A program made the position numbers and the translations under genes. A stretch of 64,000 bases of DNA from Hymenolepis diminuta. Lineage: Eukaryota > Platyhelminthes > Cestoda > Cyclophyllidea > Hymenolepididae. The notes below the pieces were generated by a model that ran no database searches, was not told the origin of the DNA, and saw only the letters and a list, made by a program, of their open reading frames with translations. Every line of letters begins with the position of its first letter. Positions within the stretch are counted from its first letter, which is position 1. Positions 63,061 through 64,000 of this stretch are shown here, one piece after another. The stretch covers positions 676,707-740,706 of the forward strand of contig CAADRB010000030.1 in the NCBI GenBank assembly GCA_900708905.1, given 5' to 3'.

Positions 63061-64000
63061 ACATTTAAGAAACTGTATGCTGAGTTAACTTTAAAATAGA
63101 AATCCAAAGAATAATGGATATCAATGACCGTTTCACAGAAATCTAATATTTTTATCCAAGAAAATTTCCCAAACTGCAACAGCAGCCGGATGCACAAGAG
63201 TATCCCTTGGGAATAAAAATCCCTCAATTCTGGAGGTTTAGATGACCGAGACCTGAAAGACGCAATAAAATTAAATTAAGACTGACCCCCACTTGTATGT
63301 GTGTGCCATGCATCTTACACCGCAACCAGCTGGATATACGTTTGTATTGGTAATGACTCACCAAAAGTCTCGGCAACAGTGCAGCTGGGCCACACCGCGT
63401 CCACAACAGGCGCGACCGATTTAACATTAGCCGGTTGAAATTCACCCGTCAATTTTAATAGCGGCATTATAGAGAATCCTTGCAGCTCCTTCCCCCTCCC
63501 CCCCCCCTTTCTATTTGCAACTTAACTGGCATGTTAAATTAATAACCAATATCATGTGGGAGAACATGTTTTGATTGAAATTAGTTGTTTTGTTAAGCCA
63601 AATTTGAGATCAATCAATAGAGTTTTTAATTTGGAAGGGCTGTCTAAGATAGAAAAATGCAACTGAGAGCAGCAACAACAATAATAATATCTCCCCATAA
63701 AATCATTATGAGATCTCCAAATTGAAGAAAATTTAAACAAACAGCATTTATTAAGTTAATTAGTTCCTATAAAAATGTGCTTCTTATTAAATAATCAGAT
63801 GATAAGGCAACTGCAATAAAAATACTTAAACGGTGAAAGTCTAAACTAAAATCTTCTGGTTGCTCTGTTATTATAAAGATAGACTAGGAGTCAATTTCCA
63901 TTTATTTAAACTTTTACGGATTCCATGTTTGCTCATCCTCAGGCTTTAAAACGAAAGTGGAATTAATGATAATAATGCGCCTATGTACCAATTTTAATTA
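63061..64000. other. Window end, no gene recognised
   Basis: GC-richer patch at 63280-63500 (including CAGCTGGGCCACACCGCG) ending in a run of ten C at 63498-63507. Minus-strand open frames at 63224-63445 and 63552-63740 have no recognisable motif. Confidence 0.45.

Noticed and set aside
1..64000. CRISPR arrays, prokaryotic operons, phage, or a new defence-type system
   Set aside because: The window is eukaryotic: spliced genes, micro-introns, SINEs, mariner. No regularly spaced repeats and no bacterial gene organisation are present.

Overview
The window is an AT-rich, gene-poor stretch of an invertebrate nuclear genome, most likely a flatworm and probably a tapeworm. The evidence is spliced genes with canonical GT/AG introns, several of them only 32-45 bp long, a metazoan SoxB gene, a metazoan PH+PTB docking-protein gene, a decayed mariner element and tRNA-derived SINE copies. 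No operons with ribosome-binding sites, no CRISPR, no phage and no canonical tRNA or rRNA gene are visible. The species is not proven. I looked for a new biological system and found none that can be defended. What follows is an ordinary eukaryotic locus with some small curiosities.

Layout. (1) 1-2.5 kb is intergenic. (2) 2.7-10.8 kb (+) holds a two-exon SoxB-type HMG-box transcription factor gene with a 6.2 kb intron; the exon phases match. (3) 10.8-22.5 kb is intergenic, with a 59-bp assembly gap, a tandem cluster of SINE-like copies (13.6-14.5 kb) and a complete but dead mariner (18693-19939, 30-bp terminal inverted repeats, TA target duplication). (4) 22.6-23.9 kb (-) is a compact pair: an unrecognised 90-residue protein gene, then 104 bp downstream the MPDU1 gene (dolichol-phosphate-mannose utilisation; four exons, 246 residues, full length for the family). 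(5) 24.3-24.5 kb (+) has a candidate 37-residue hydrophobic mini-protein with a TATA box and an AATAAA. (6) 25.3-44.9 kb (+) is a DOK/IRS-type adaptor gene: six exons, 761 residues, an N-terminal PH-like domain, an IRS-type PTB domain cut by a 12.9 kb intron, and a long low-complexity tail with proline-rich and tyrosine motifs. (7) 45-64 kb is almost gene-free. It contains a truncated histone H4 pseudogene with a degenerate histone 3' stem-loop, interspersed repeats, microsatellites and one possible minus-strand exon at 62.4 kb.

The genes are functionally unrelated: a transcription factor, an ER glycosylation factor and a tyrosine-kinase adaptor. The only arrangement that suggests shared expression is the tight 90-aa/MPDU1 pair, whose spacing would fit the spliced-leader polycistrons known in flatworms. 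Exon boundaries were read by eye from splice signals and reading-frame phase, and none has been checked against RNA.
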